Shown in pieces: positions 21,727-33,547 of a stretch of DNA of 64,000 nucleotides. The stretch's first letter is position 1. The number at the start of each line of letters is the position of its first letter. The notes under the pieces are model-generated. The model made no database searches, had not been told where the DNA came from, and saw only the letters and a program-made list of their open reading frames with translations. The translations under genes and the position numbers were made by a program. Origin of the DNA: Pinus tabuliformis. Lineage: Eukaryota > Streptophyta > Pinopsida > Pinales > Pinaceae. The stretch is from NCBI GenBank assembly GCA_031772625.1, contig CM062807.1, forward strand, positions 1,145,119,007 through 1,145,183,006. Reading direction: 5' to 3'.

Positions 21727-22861
21727 CAATGTTTTAAAACTTCGACTCCGACTCCGACTCGGCCTAGGGTCGACTTCGACTCCAACTCGGTATCGACTTG
21801 GCCGGTTCAATTTCAATGACTCGGCCATTGTAAAAAATACATTAAATATTTATTTTTTATAAAAACACATAATTTTAAAGATTTTCATTCATGTTTCCAA
21901 ACACACAACATTAGAATATAGATAGAAGACAACATATGATCAAAGTAGGCTCATGAATATATCCATTATATCAAAATGGCACCCAGTGCACTGTCCAATA
22001 CATACATGATGATGATATAGAGATCAAAACAAAAACACATAACCAAGGAGGCTAGAAATGGCCTCTACAACAAAAGTCTGTGACCAATACTACTGGCTAC
22101 TGCTAGAGCTGCCAACATCATTTGGCTTAGTGTTACTTGGGAGCGGGGAGCGGGAGTGACATTTTCAGAAGCTCCTGGTTTGGGAGCGAATCCCGGAGGA
22201 GTTCGACAACCAATGTCACTAACATCAAGGTACATAGAGGGATTGGTGCTCTTGATTAAATACGAGTTCCATACCCTAATACATGACAAAATTCAATGGA
22301 AACATTGCAATCCCCCAATCCTGAAATCCTGAAAAACTGATAAGTTTGCTGGATTTTGAATGAAATCTAAAATTCTACTTTCTCCATATGAAATCCAATG
22401 AGGCCGAAACCACTCTCAAACATCCCGAGTCATTTCATGGTAATGTTAAAAATTTAAGTAAAAGGATGAAAATGAAGATCAAGGAGAATGTAAAAGGATA
22501 ATGAAGATTAAGGAGAATGTCACTTTTACTTTAAGAATTTAACATTACCATGAATAGCATATCAATACTAGGTATCAGAATCAGAGAGGGAAACCCATGA
22601 GTCAGACAGGGAAGCCTAGGGAGTCCTCAAAAATGAAATTTCAAAAAAAAATGCTGCTGAAGTGATTTGACCGGCCGCTGTTACCTAGCCGGCCGAGCCG
22701 GCTGAGTTGTTACTGAGCCGGCCGAGTCGTTAGCCAACTCGGCTGGCTCGGTAACAACCTGGCCGGCCGGTTCGGTTCAAAGGCTGAGTCGACCCGGTTG
22801 GGCTATGACTCGGACCAACTTGGCCGAATCGGAGTCGAAACGGCCGGTTTTTAAAACAGTG
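21727..22861. mobile_element. 1135-bp non-autonomous hAT element with perfect 8-bp target duplication
   Basis: GAACACAC occurs at 21719-21726 and again at 22862-22869, directly outside the element. The left end is CAATGTTTTAAAAC and the right end is the complement of CACTGTTTTAAAAAC. Long subterminal regions then share CGACTCCGA.TCGGCC in inverted orientation. The right subterminal half (22675-22850) is dense in CCGGCCG/CGGCTCGG palindromes. It contains no transposase. Its interior (22200-22450) is related to 26140-26370. Confidence 0.93.
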
Positions 22862-22869
22862 GAACACAC

Positions 22870-24627
22870 TAGTTTGCTTGAGCAGATTTGCGCACAGATT
22901 TAGGACCTGTGTCCTATATAATAGGATACCTTGTGTCCATAGAAATAGGGCCTTGCTGTGCTACCAAATAGGAGTTTTTTTGTGCACAGATTTAGGCCCT
23001 AGTGTGTAAGGTTGAGGAGCTGAAATTAAGTGTTTTGCAGGGAGTTTAAGCTAGTACAACAGAGAACAAGTTTGTTCTCAGATTGCCTTGTAAGAGATTT
23101 CAGTGCTCAAGTTTATCAATAAAATACTACAACAAAGAAGAGGGTTTTCCCAGTTGGGTTTCCCAAGAAAAACAAGTGCATTAATTGTGTGACTGTGTCT
23201 TTATCTCTGTGTTTATTTTTCCGCTTATCAGTTAAGAAATTTTGTATCTTTGTGAAAGAAAGTTTGCAGTTGCATTAAATTTCAGTTATTTACTAAGTAG
23301 TTGCAAAATATCGTGGAAATTTAACACTCTTCTTCCCATTTGACATCCTTTTCCACTCCTTAAACTTCGATCGTAATGTGTCCCTATTTTTGTGGTAGAC
23401 CACAAAACTGAACTAAGGCAGAAGGGCTGAGTTTCTAAGGGCAGGAGAAAGAGTTTTATTGGGTTTCTCTATGGCAGGTTTTCAGTGAATATGAGGTGGT
23501 ATCTGTGGGTGTCTTTTGTGTATCTCTCTGTGGCATCATCTCTAGATATGGCCGAGTTTTGTTTCAGGTTAGAAGATCAGTAGCAGGGGTCTGTTAACTT
23601 GTAAAGAGCAGGGTTGTGAGGAGAGGGCTGCGTCTACAAGGACATCTTTGCGTGAACAATCAAGAGTTAAGGGAACTGTTTTATAATTGCGGAGAATTTC
23701 CTTGTGATCATTTTCTTGTGGTTAGGGACGGATTGCTGTTCTATACATAAGTTGCAGGGTTTTGCTATGATAGCCCTATTTTTTGGTGGCAGTTTAGTGA
23801 AGCCCTAAGATGGTAGGGCTTGTGATTATCTTATGGCAAAGTTGCATTGCAACAGGAGTTAGGAACAAGGCTGACAGTGAAGTAGGTCTGTGGACAGACC
23901 AACTGTGAACAATAAAATGTTTGGGAAGAGGATTTGGAGCCCTGATTCTGAGCAGTGAGTCTATGTTTTAGAGTACAATGACAGTGACAGTAACAGTTAA
24001 TGAGAGAAAGGTGTAGTGTTGAGTACAAGCTGCTAGGTGGGCAAACCTCTTTTTGATCAGATACAGAGAGCTGTTATGTAGCAGATCACGTTTAAGAAGC
24101 CAAGACACGAAGCCAAGTCCAAGAACTAAGCCAAGTTAAAGAGCAGAAAGTTGATTTGAACAGGATAGGTGGGTTGTGATCAGGTTTGAAGGTGCAAACC
24201 TGAGGATTGCATGGTTGGGTGACCACCCACTAAAGAATTTGACGGGGACCAGAAGTTATTGTTGACAAATCCAAGGAACAACTTGAAGATGTAGGTTGGT
24301 GCCTGCAGTTCGCTGAGTTGGTGCTCAGCTAGGGGATTGTTGTCTCCTGTAGGTTGGTGCTTATGAAATTTGCAAGTTTGGTGCTTACAGAGGATTGGTG
24401 TTCTTACTGGTGGATGCTTGTAACATTGTAACAAATTGAAGTTGATAGCAAAGCTTTCAAGTGGTTTTCTCCTAGTTTGGGTTTCCACTGTAAAATATTT
24501 GTGTTCATGTGTATTATTTGTGATTGAAATGGTTGATCATGTATATAATAGTTGTGAAAGGTTGAAAATTGTTAAATTCACATAAATACTGATTCACCCA
24601 GTATTTTCAACATGTGTAGCTAAAATC
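22870..24627. other. no gene; LTR-like stretches
   Basis: Two stretches resemble the R/U5 part of plant copia LTRs: about 23140-23240 (GAGGGTTTTCCCAGTTGGG, then TGTGTTTATTTTTCCGC) and about 24465-24530 (GGTTTTCTCCTAGTTTGGG, then GTGTTCATGTGTATT). Neither is followed by a primer-binding site. A loose TTGGTGC-containing repeat runs from 24290 to 24410. No coding sequence was identified. Confidence 0.4.
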
Positions 24628-25600
24628 ATGAAAGACATTTCAACTATATCACCAAGGAAATTTAAAATGGGTGGCCTTTATTATATGTTTAATGTGGAGG
24701 GCAGGAAAGTTGTTGATTTTGCATTAGCAAGAAATTTTCTTGCACGTGTTATTCCTTTCAATGTAGTCTCAACTTATTTTGATCAAGTGATTTGGTCCAT
24801 TAATGATGGACCAACAAGGTACAAGGCACTTGTTTATGAAAAGCTTTGAATTGGGTTTGTTGACAAGGAGAAAACAGGTATTGAGAAAGGCGATGGCATC
24901 ATGGAGTCTAGATGGATGGTTGGATGGATTGTTGGAGTCTATGTCACAAGGTTCACTGAACTTCAACCTTGAGGTTTGAAATTTGGCGAACCTAAAAAAA
25001 ATTGATGAGGTTTGACAAACTTCATCGATATTCATGGCCATTGACCCAAGTTCATAGATCAAAACTCATAGCCTCATGTCACAACAAAAACTTGTAATCT
25101 ATACTTGTAATTTGCAAGTAGCCCATGATAACATTTCTTATGTTTATTGGTGTTCATTTCTTACTATTTTATGCTATATTTCATTTTCAAGTTTATATAT
25201 ATATATATATATATAGACAAACCTAATGCCAAACCTCATCAAAACATTTGAACTTGAATTGAACCTAATCATCGCCGAACCTGAACTTGAACTAAACCAC
25301 ATAACTTAGGTTGGCGTCATCCATTGATAAACATCATTGTCTCTTCCATATCGAATTCATATTTTCCTTCCATCAATTGTTTTGGTCAATAAGGGAGCAC
25401 TTTGTTTTTAAATGAACAATTATGTGGGCCATCCATTGCCCTTGGATTTGTCACTGATGCAACCCATGTGTATTTTTTTCGTACACCATGCATAGTGCAT
25501 TATTTGAACAAGGCATTAGAAGACATTGGAAATTGGATTTGGGTGGTAAGTTTAGAGGGTCATAAAACTCAGACCTTCATATGAAACTATCATCATTAAT
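24628..25600 (+). pseudogene. hAT-family transposase fragment (DUF659 region), split by a MITE
   Basis: The first part (24628-24938) reads ALARNFLARVIPFNVVSTYF, then DQVIWSINDGPTRYK, the hallmark of plant hAT transposases with a DUF659 domain. A TGA interrupts at 24847-24849, and the frame continues IGFVDKEKTGIEKGDGIMES up to the MITE at 24939. After the MITE the match resumes at 25318 with PLINIIVSS-like sequence, then GFVTDATHVYFF and TPCIVHYLNKALEDIGNWIW to about 25560. Stops and frameshifts make it non-functional. The N-terminal BED finger and the C-terminal dimerisation domain are absent here. Confidence 0.8.
24939..25309. mobile_element. 371-bp hAT-type MITE, family copy 2, inside transposase pseudogene
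   Basis: The left end CTATGTCACAAGG and the right end (complement of CTAAGTTATGTGG) match the family at 17267-17619 in reverse orientation. Flanking 8-mers GTTGGAGT (24931-24938) and GTTGGCGT (25310-25317) match at 7 of 8. A TA dinucleotide run of about 24 bases lies at 25194-25217. Confidence 0.88.
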
Positions 25601-26740
25601 AATCCATTTACCATGGGCATGCCAAAATGGAGCTTTCTAAAACAAACTAATACTTATGTCACGTGATAGAGGACATGGAAATACGAGTAATCGACGCGTG
25701 ACGCGATGAACCCCTAGAACATGACATAGAGGACACTTTATATATTATATATAAAAAAATATAATATATATTACAAAACATAATAGATTAGCGAATTACA
25801 CATAAAATATAAAATATATAACACATTTACATGATGATGATACAAATTCAATCATCCAACTAATGCATATAACCAAAATAGCTTTGTGTGCAATCCACCT
25901 AAACGAAAAGTACATTAACAAAGAGGTCCTAAATGGCTTGTAGAGTCCAAAAAAAGTCATGCTACAACAATCACTTAATACTACATATCATTAAAGTCAT
26001 TAGCTATATTGGGATCCTCATGATCAATATCACCCTCTAAACATAAAATAAGATAGAAAAAGCTTAACATACCAAATAGAAATTCTGTTCCAGTGATGGG
26101 TACATTTTTACTAGGGTCATGACAGAGCAGTTCAACAATCAATGCCAACGACATCAAGGTACATAGAGGGCTTGGTCCTCTTAATTAAATGCTAACTCCA
26201 TACCCTCATACATGACAAAATCCAATGGAAATGTTGCAATTACCCCAATCTTGAAATCTTGAAAAATGTTAAGTTTGCTGGATTTTGAGTCAGATCTAAA
26301 ATATTACTTTCTCCATATGAAATCCAATGAGGGTGGAACCATTCTCAAACATCCTAAGTCAATTAATGGTAATGTTAAGTTTCCTGGACTTTGAGTGGGA
26401 TCGAAAATTCTACTTTCTCCATATGAAATTCAATGATGCTTTTAATTTAAGAATTTAACATAACTATTTATTGCATAACATTAGTGGGGCCTAGACAAAT
26501 CCAATTTCGAACCCTTGGAATCCCTTTTAACCTACGCTGCATGAAATGCTAAAACATTTCGGAGTTTCGTGCAATGGGTACATTTAGAAATGTCACCTCC
26601 CAAAAATGGAAACATCAGTTGAAACGTCAGCTGAAACGTCATATATATATATATATATAAATAAATAAGTGTATAACACATGATCTTTGCAAGAAAAAAG
26701 GGAATAAGACCCATAGATGACAATTTAGAAAGAAAAACAA
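25601..26740. repeat. diverged relative of the 21.7-kb hAT element
   Basis: From about 26140 to 26370 the sequence is collinear with 22205-22435. Shared landmarks include ACATCAAGGTACATAGAGGG, CATGACAAAAT-CAATGGAAA, TTTGCTGGATTTTGA and TTTCTCCATATGAAAT. The AT-rich part at 25740-25860 corresponds loosely to 21840-22030. I could not define terminal repeats. The right part has a GAAACGTCA repeat (26614-26640) and a TA run (26641-26659). No transposase. Confidence 0.65.
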
Positions 26741-26744
26741 GTAT

Positions 26745-26898
26745 ATATTAACTCTCGTAGATGATTAAATTAAATACATAAAATCATGAGAACTCCTCAA
26801 ACCAAGGATTCTAGTTTGGATGAGAGATTCTCTCCAACTAGCTCTCCTAAATTAGTGTGTAAGTTGAGAAATTGTCTCAACCAAGTGAGTCTAAGATA
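26745..26898 (+). repeat. 5' LTR, first piece
   Basis: From about 26766 it matches the 3' LTR from AAATTGAATACATAAAATC (47977) through CAAGTGAGTCTAAG. The first 20 bases are altered and about 17 bases are deleted relative to 47941-47976. It breaks at the target duplication GACGC (26899-26903) of the giant-LTR element. Confidence 0.8.
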
Positions 26899-26903
26899 GA
26901 CGC

Positions 26904-29900
26904 TGTTGTCGCACAAATTGTCTAAGCAGCACGACAACGCTCAAACCGGGCTGTCACCCTGATCCCCGATCCCTCCGTTTAAGCCGTCTCCCTGAAGTAG
27001 GCTAAGGGTGGTAGACACTATGGGAAAAAGGAAGATCAACTGGGAACTAGTTGGGTTGGGAGACACAGCAGGGGGAAACAAGCACTTGATCAATTTTAGA
27101 ATTTGATTAGATCTTTAAATGCTTAAGACTAGTGCCTTATGGAGTTAATTAACTGCTGCTGCTTATGAAGTAATTTAATGATTGCCTGAAAAATATTTAC
27201 AAGATTTCCAACATGTAACGCGCATTATATAATCCAGGCAACAATTAATTTCACCAAATGAAAGATATTCAATAGATAACGCGATGTTCTAGCAGATAAA
27301 TTTCAAAAGATCAAATACTTTAAGCAACCACGAAATTTAAATGCTACCCAGTTTCGAATAGTTAATCTCTAGATAAACATTTAAGTGCTTTTAACTATAG
27401 AGAATGACAAATATTAACCCCACAACAAAAAGAACACAACGCTAAAATGAATTGTCAATTTATAATTAGTCTTTTTCAAAATTTAAAATTTTTATATATT
27501 TTTATAAAATTTAAAATCTAAAAATAAAACAAGACTAAAATCCTAATAAAACTAAAATCTAATCTAAACTTAAATCTAAATTAAATATAACCTAAAGACT
27601 AACCCTTTTTAACTTTTTTATTTTTAAATTCTAAAATTAAAAATCAGAATAGAAGAACTAAAATCTAAATAAAGGGACCCTTTTTTATTAAAAAACTTTT
27701 ATGAATTATTTATATATATATATATTTTATATGAGATTTTTTGATTTATTAAAAAATAAAACAAAACTAAACTTGAAACTAACAGCTAATCTAAAAAAAA
27801 ATGAAAATCGATTTTTTTTTTTTTAATTTTAATTTTAATTTTTTTTTATTTTCAAACTTTTTATATAACCAAACCAAATAAAAAGAGGGACCTACATTAA
27901 TCCTTAACTCAAACTAAACTAAATGAAAATTAAAATGCCTGACCCTAAAACTCATCCACGACATAATAAAAATCGTTGTTGTTTTACTCTGTGTATGCAG
28001 GTCATGGCAAAGACGCGAGAGAACTTTGACGGCAAGAGGGATAGCAGTGCGCTGGTTCGATGGTGATAGCTGCGTGAGGAGCTGTGAAAGCGTAATGGAG
28101 CAACCAACGTGCAGGTGATGCGTGGAGCTGGAAGTTAGGAGTTGCGTGATGCAACTTGGAGAAAAGGGAAAACGCGGGTTCTGGAGCAACGGAAGTAAGA
28201 GCGACTCAACGGAGGGGATAGCGTAGAGAAGGGCGTGAAAGAAACACGCAGATGTTCGCTGCGGATAAGGTGAAGGAGGGTAGATGCAAGCAGAGAGCTG
28301 CGTGAAGATGGCTGGAGTTTGCAGGTTTGATGGACGAGCAGCAAGGGAAAACGAAGGTGAGGAAGATGGAGCAACGAGCAGCAATACAACTAAGGATGCG
28401 TGAATGGCTGCGCGTTGAGCGTGAGGACTAGACAGTGAAAGGGAAAGGCAGCAATGTGATGTGAGGAATGCTGAGATCACGCAGAGAGGAGAGCTAAGAG
28501 ATAGTGAAGACTGCGTGGAAGTGGAAAAGAAATTTTGAATGCAGGTGAGAGAAGAAGTATGGGTGCGGTTTGAAGGAAATATGATAGCAACAAAACCCTT
28601 AATGAATTTTGAAAATAATTCTGCTGGACTGTAAACAAAATGGAAAATCGCTGCCAAATAAAACCCTGGAATTTCCAGATTAAAATGTTATATTCTGCTT
28701 CAGGATTTATTAGTAAACCCCAACAAATTTCTCTAGATTTGCACAAGATCAGAAACCCTGGACTGCAAAATGATGCACCTGCAAAAGTTAGTTTTGAGCC
28801 CAGATCTTACCCTCCAGGGCCTAGATCTGGCTTCAAACAAAAATTTCTTCGCAGACCTGTAACCTGCAATGGCAAAACAGAATACCTAGGAACAAAATGT
28901 GCAAGAAACAAAACTAAAAAAACTCTAAAACCTGTTAAAGAATTACATTATTCATAGTTTAAAGGCTCTAAATAGGTAGATTTGTCAATATGCGACAAAA
29001 CTATTTTTAAAATATTAAATTTAAGATGAGGTACTTCAGAAAACCCTTCGTGCATTCACCAGAAAATTTCAAATGATAAGCCCGGGACCAAAACTGGCTG
29101 GGCTCTTCAGAAAATGCAATTCAGGAGTTGGCTGGTTCAGCCGAGAACTTCCCCGAACGCCCGGTAATCTCAAAAAAAGGATTTCCTGCACAACTTAAAT
29201 CAAACATTAACAAAGAGGGAGAAAAGTTAAAACAATACTAAAATCCGGATGTAATGGAGATACCTGCCATCATATCCCGAAATTTAACTATCATTCAAAC
29301 CCTAGCGACTAAACAAGATACCTGTGTTTAAAATCACTCTTCATCAAGCTATCATCAATGGTTGAAAATAATTTTATGTAGAAAATATAAAACACCTTAC
29401 AACATTTCCAGAAGAGGAACACCAACGAGATTTCAACCCCGAAGTCTTTCTTTATTGCACATGAAAAATGATTACAAGAGAGCTTTCTTTAGCACACGAC
29501 TATAAGATCGAATGATCTCAAATGACCCGTGACACCCTAGTTAAATGAAAAATTCCCAACAGCTAGTTCGAGTGATCCATGTCAAAGTGATCTCGACTGT
29601 CGATGAGGATCAAAATCTCTTTTAATCTCATTCGTCGAAATTTTAAATATTTTAAAAAATTAAAATCTTGTATTTATTTCCTTGAAACTTTGACTTATTA
29701 TTATTTTATTTTATTTTTTAATTAATTAATTAATTTTTTAATTTAATTTAAATTTTTTAATTTTTTTTATTATTATTATTATTTTTTTTTAATTTTATTA
29801 TTTTTTATTATATTATTTTTTTATTGGACCCTCGAACTTAGCCTTTGGAAAAATCACCTAAGAGCTAGGACTATTGAGGGGATAAAACACTTTCTAACCC

Positions 29901-30413
29901 TCAAGACACTTTACATCATGACCTTTACAATTTTACATCTCAAGGGGGAAAACCCATTTGACATAGACCCTCATAGACCACCCAACTCTGCGACACAAAT
30001 AGAAGCTAGCGAATCAAGCGATTTGTAATAACCTAACCAAATAATTAGGATTATTTCCAAATTACTTTTACATAGACTTGAAGCACACTAGGATTCCCCT
30101 AAGATTCTAATGACAAAATCCATTCCGGCTTTGGGGTTAGGTTGAAGGAAAACTCTGCCGACCATGGGTCGGTGAGACAAAAAACCTTTCAGAACGTAGA
30201 TCATCACTAGAAGATTAGGTTTACCTAGGCAAATACATACATGACACAGATCTGCTAAGATTATTTACAATTTACACATGTAGACTGTGTTTACAACATA
30301 ACACGATCGAGCTGATGATGACAGTCGAATGGCACGGACATGTCGATCAAGCGCTATCGCTTTTGCGAAAAGGGGGTGTACTGCTATGGGTAGTTGACAC
30401 GTAGTGGTCAACA
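26904..30413 (-). repeat. left giant LTR (3' LTR, about 3510 bp)
   Basis: It runs from TGTTGTCGCAC to GTGGTCAACA and is collinear with 39367-42850 throughout, with many substitutions and small indels, so it is much older than the nested copia. It includes AT-rich blocks at 27470-27860 and 29640-29820. A minus-strand Ser/Leu-rich open frame (27914-28657) also exists in broken form in the other LTR and probably is not a gene. Confidence 0.88.
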
Positions 30414-30668
30414 TCTGGCTCTACTTGGGGACATGTTGCTGCACTGTAGGAATGTGAGAATCCAGAATCTGCATCCACGCAACACACAACAAAACATAAG
30501 TAGCATCCATCCAAAAATCATCATATAACATTAAGCACAGGAAAGATATAAGCTCTTCATTTATTAACTATCTAGTAACATGAAAAGTAAATCTAATCCT
30601 AAAACAGAAATCAAAATGCTGAAAAAAACAAGGAGTAGAGTTAGAAACACAGAGGATGCCCCATGGCA
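30414..30668 (-). other. 3' untranslated internal sequence of giant-LTR element
   Basis: It lies between the end of the gag-like frame and the 3' LTR. The bases adjoining the LTR (minus strand AGTAGAGCCAGA) are a poor polypurine tract. Nothing else was recognised. Confidence 0.5.
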
Positions 30669-31598
30669 TCAAATGTGTTCAATATAGTGTATACTGAGCA
30701 TTTGCCTGCTTTCAGGCAAATTTGTCGGCTGCTTCTCGGATGTGCCATGTCCAATTCTGCATACGGTAGGACTTTTTCCTATCCGAAAATCAAGTTGCTC
30801 GCGGCCATCTGATGCATCAAATCTTCTTCTCGTTCTCTTTCTTTTGCGTTTTTTCTTTGTGGCAGGCTGTATCCCTGATGACATGAAAATTTCTGCTTTA
30901 AAGCTCTCAGATGAAGTATGTAAGATATGTGTGACATGTCTTTCGTCATTCTGCATCTGCCCTGTCAAGAATGATGGATCAATCTCACAAGTGCCCTGAG
31001 TTATAACTTGATCTTCTATGACTGGTGGATTAACCGTGTGAGCATCAACCTGATTATTAATTTCCCTTTTATCCAGGTCACCTTCAATTATCCACTTCTC
31101 AATGGAACAAAGGACCTCATAATAAGATGGAGCTTGTTGCAGCAAATAATGAGGCTTCTGATCTATTGACGTTCCCTAGTTTATTTCATCCTCTGATCGC
31201 TGTTGAAATTTCTGAACCTGTATTTTAATGGCATCCATCTGACTAGAGTGTTCAAACTTCATAGCATTGATTCCCCTGGCATGGTCTTCTTCCATGGTCA
31301 GTAACTTATTCTGAAGACATATTTGACTAGCTTCCATATCTTTTATTACTTTGTCATTATCTGCTTTTATGGTCATCAAGCAATGCTGCATAGAGTTTAT
31401 CTCTTTCTTATGATTTTCTTGCATGGTAGCCAACTGATTATTATGATCGAATGTCATGATAGTCATTTCTTCATCCATAGTTAATAACTTGTTTTGCATA
31501 GAATTAATTTCCCTATCATGATTAGCTTTCATGGTCTCAATTTCCTTAGCATGCTTACTTTGCATGTCGGTTACATGATCAGATTGTTTAATTTTCAT
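30669..31598 (-). pseudogene. coiled-coil protein frame of giant-LTR element, one in-frame stop
   Basis: The frame opens with an ATG at 31598 that overlaps the stop of the gag frame by four bases (ATGA). It encodes a long coiled coil with internal repeats (EINSMQNKLLTM, EINSMQHCLMTI, LQNKLLTMEED) to a TAG at 31176-31178. The same frame then stays open to 30669 (ORF 31145-30669), which carries a strongly basic stretch KKKRKRKRTRRR that could be a nuclear localisation or RNA-binding signal. Stop and overlap suggest either ribosomal frameshift/readthrough or simple decay. No catalytic domain is present. Confidence 0.6.
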
Positions 31599-32230
31599 GT
31601 TTCCATCTCCTTATCACGTTTTTCCAGGTGGGTGCATAAAGTTCTCATATCATTGGAGTAATTAGTTTGATTGATCTCCATATTTTTTACCAGCCGCATT
31701 AGTTCTTCTATAATTTGCTTCTGATTTTCCCTTTCATTGTCGACACTGATTTTACAATTTGTCCCTGCTTTTCCACTATCATGGATTTGATCTGCAATGG
31801 TACAAGTGGATGGCACATTCTGATATGAAGAATTGTCTTGAAATCTTTCATCGACAACTGGACCTTTCATAAGATTACTTTCATTCTGTTGCACAATTTT
31901 AGGGGCACAAGGCGAGCTATCTTGATAACCATATCTATCTTTAAAAGCATTGACAATGTCTTGTAAAGAAGTGAAAGAATCTTCAGGACAATTATTAAAC
32001 CAATTCAAAGCATCATCCTCTAAAGAAAGGACAAATAGACGCATTTTGACATCTTCATGATCATACTGAGGAGATCTACAATATATGATCATTATACAAG
32101 TAAACCTGCCTAAATGCTTTCTAACAACGACTGAATCACCACTTGAGAACAAAGGTAATTTAGAAATGGCCACTTCCGAAACATCATGGAGAACATCAGT
32201 AAAATGACACGGGGTAAACGAATAGTCCAT
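31595..32230 (-). CDS. Retrotrans_gag-like protein of giant-LTR element
   Basis: The 211-residue frame (Met at 32230) contains the Ty3/gypsy gag signature: KMRLFVLSLEDDALNWFNNC followed by FTSLQDIVNAFKDRYGYQ (about residues 62-100). The N-terminus reads MDYSFTPCHFTDVLHDVSEV. The C-terminal part becomes charged and leads into the coiled-coil frame across a four-base overlap. The family's usual zinc knuckle, protease and polymerase do not follow. The protein would coat element RNA and be used with polymerase supplied in trans. The nested copia sits 174 bases upstream of this start, in the leader. Confidence 0.68.
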   Translation of the reverse strand: MDYSFTPCHFTDVLHDVSEVAISKLPLFSSGDSVVVRKHLGRFTCIMIIYCRSPQYDHEDVKMRLFVLSLEDDALNWFNNCPEDSFTSLQDIVNAFKDRYGYQDSSPCAPKIVQQNESNLMKGPVVDERFQDNSSYQNVPSTCTIADQIHDSGKAGTNCKISVDNERENQKQIIEELMRLVKNMEINQTNYSNDMRTLCTHLEKRDKEMET

Positions 32231-32408
32231 GACAAATAGTGAGGGGCCAAATGGATGATAGAAAGAGGTCTCTGCTCAAGAAAATCAAGAGATGAAAGAA
32301 GTGGAGTCGCCACTTGAACATGAATCTAACTCTAGGATCCAAAAAGCAACAAACAAGTAGATATGAGGGAGGCTTCTTATCTGGGAAAAAATAAATGAAA
32401 GAAATGGA

Positions 32409-33547
32409 TGTAAAATTTTCTCTTTTCCCACCCCGGTTTTCAGTTTCACCTTATTTCTCCCATGTAGTTAAATGCCCATTCCCATAGCCATACATTTAAC
32501 AGACTGAAAAAATAAATATTGCTGAAAACACAAATTCTGGAAATTTTTCTGAGTGCTGGAAATTGCAGAAATAAAAAATCAGCAATTAAAAACAGCCATT
32601 AAAACACATTTAAACTCAGTGATTTTTGGTCAACTTGACCCTGGAAAAACCCCCTACAACTCTTGGGGAAAACCAGTTTGAGAGCTCTTCTTTATTTCTG
32701 GAAAATGCCTTTTTACAGAGAAAATTTTCAGCAAATAAATTTCAGCAAAAACAGAAATTTCCAGCAAGCCAAACTTATCTGTTTTCAGCCCAAACGACAA
32801 TCTGAAAAATGCTGTAAGAGCTGTACGGACCGTACGGATGTACGGACTGTGTACGGTACGTACGGATGTACGGTACAGTACGGACTGTACGGACGGCCGT
32901 ACGGACTTGTACGGACAGCCCTCGGAAAAAGTGCAGAAAATCGCCTCCTCGATATTCGTGCTGAAAATTAATTTTTCCACTATTTTGCTCACAAAAATTG
33001 CCTTTTTCTGCTTGTTCTTTATGCTGTTCGGATTTGCTGAAGTGCTGCCTTGGTGTGTGTGCCAAACTGCTGCCTCTTTCTCCTCCTTGTCCAGAAATCT
33101 CCCTTGCTCTCTTGCTCTCCTTCTCCCAATCTGCTCATGAAAGAATAAATGATCTTTTCTTCCTTTTCCTCCCTTAACCCAACCCTAAATGACTTTTGGG
33201 TGATCCCTAAATCCAATGGCTGAAATAGATTTAGATCAATGGCTGAGATTAAATGCTCATTTAAATCTCACTTTCTATTTTTTAATTCACCCCACTTTAA
33301 TAAAGACCCACTTAGTCATTTATTTCCAAAGTCACTTTTCCTTTCTAATTTTTCATTGACTTTATAAAGTCACTTTAAAATTAGACTTAGTAACTTTATC
33401 ACTTAAAGTCACTTTCAAATTAGATTTAACTTTATAAAAATTATAAAGTTACTTTAGGAGAAAAATTAAATTCTTTTGGACACTTTTCCCTAGGCCAAAG
33501 ATCAAAGCCTTAGGGAACCACCTGTCCTCCGGTACCAAATTTCAACA
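32409..33547 (-). repeat. 3' LTR of young copia (1139 bp)
   Basis: It runs TGTAAAATTTTC to AAATTTCAACA in plus-strand view. Compared with 37988-39095 it differs by few substitutions, a short indel near 32740-32765 and extra TACGGA units at 32822-32925. Its last six bases (33542-33547) hold the stop codon of the polyprotein. Confidence 0.95.
32822..32925. repeat. degenerate (TACGGA)n array in 3' LTR
   Basis: Around fifteen copies of TACGGA-type hexamers, many as GTACGGAC or CCGTACGG palindromes. The matching array in the other LTR (38395-38465) is about 30 bases shorter, so the array changed length after or during the last transposition. Confidence 0.9.

Noticed and set aside
27914-28657. 247-residue minus-strand open frame inside the left giant LTR
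   Set aside because: It is Ser/Leu/Pro-rich with no domain, and its counterpart in the other LTR (40405-41236) is frameshifted into two frames, so it is not conserved as a protein.
32838-33140. Open frames across the TACGGA arrays and LTR of the young copia
   Set aside because: They are hexamer-driven Tyr/Arg/Thr repeats with no domain, and appear in all frames and both strands.
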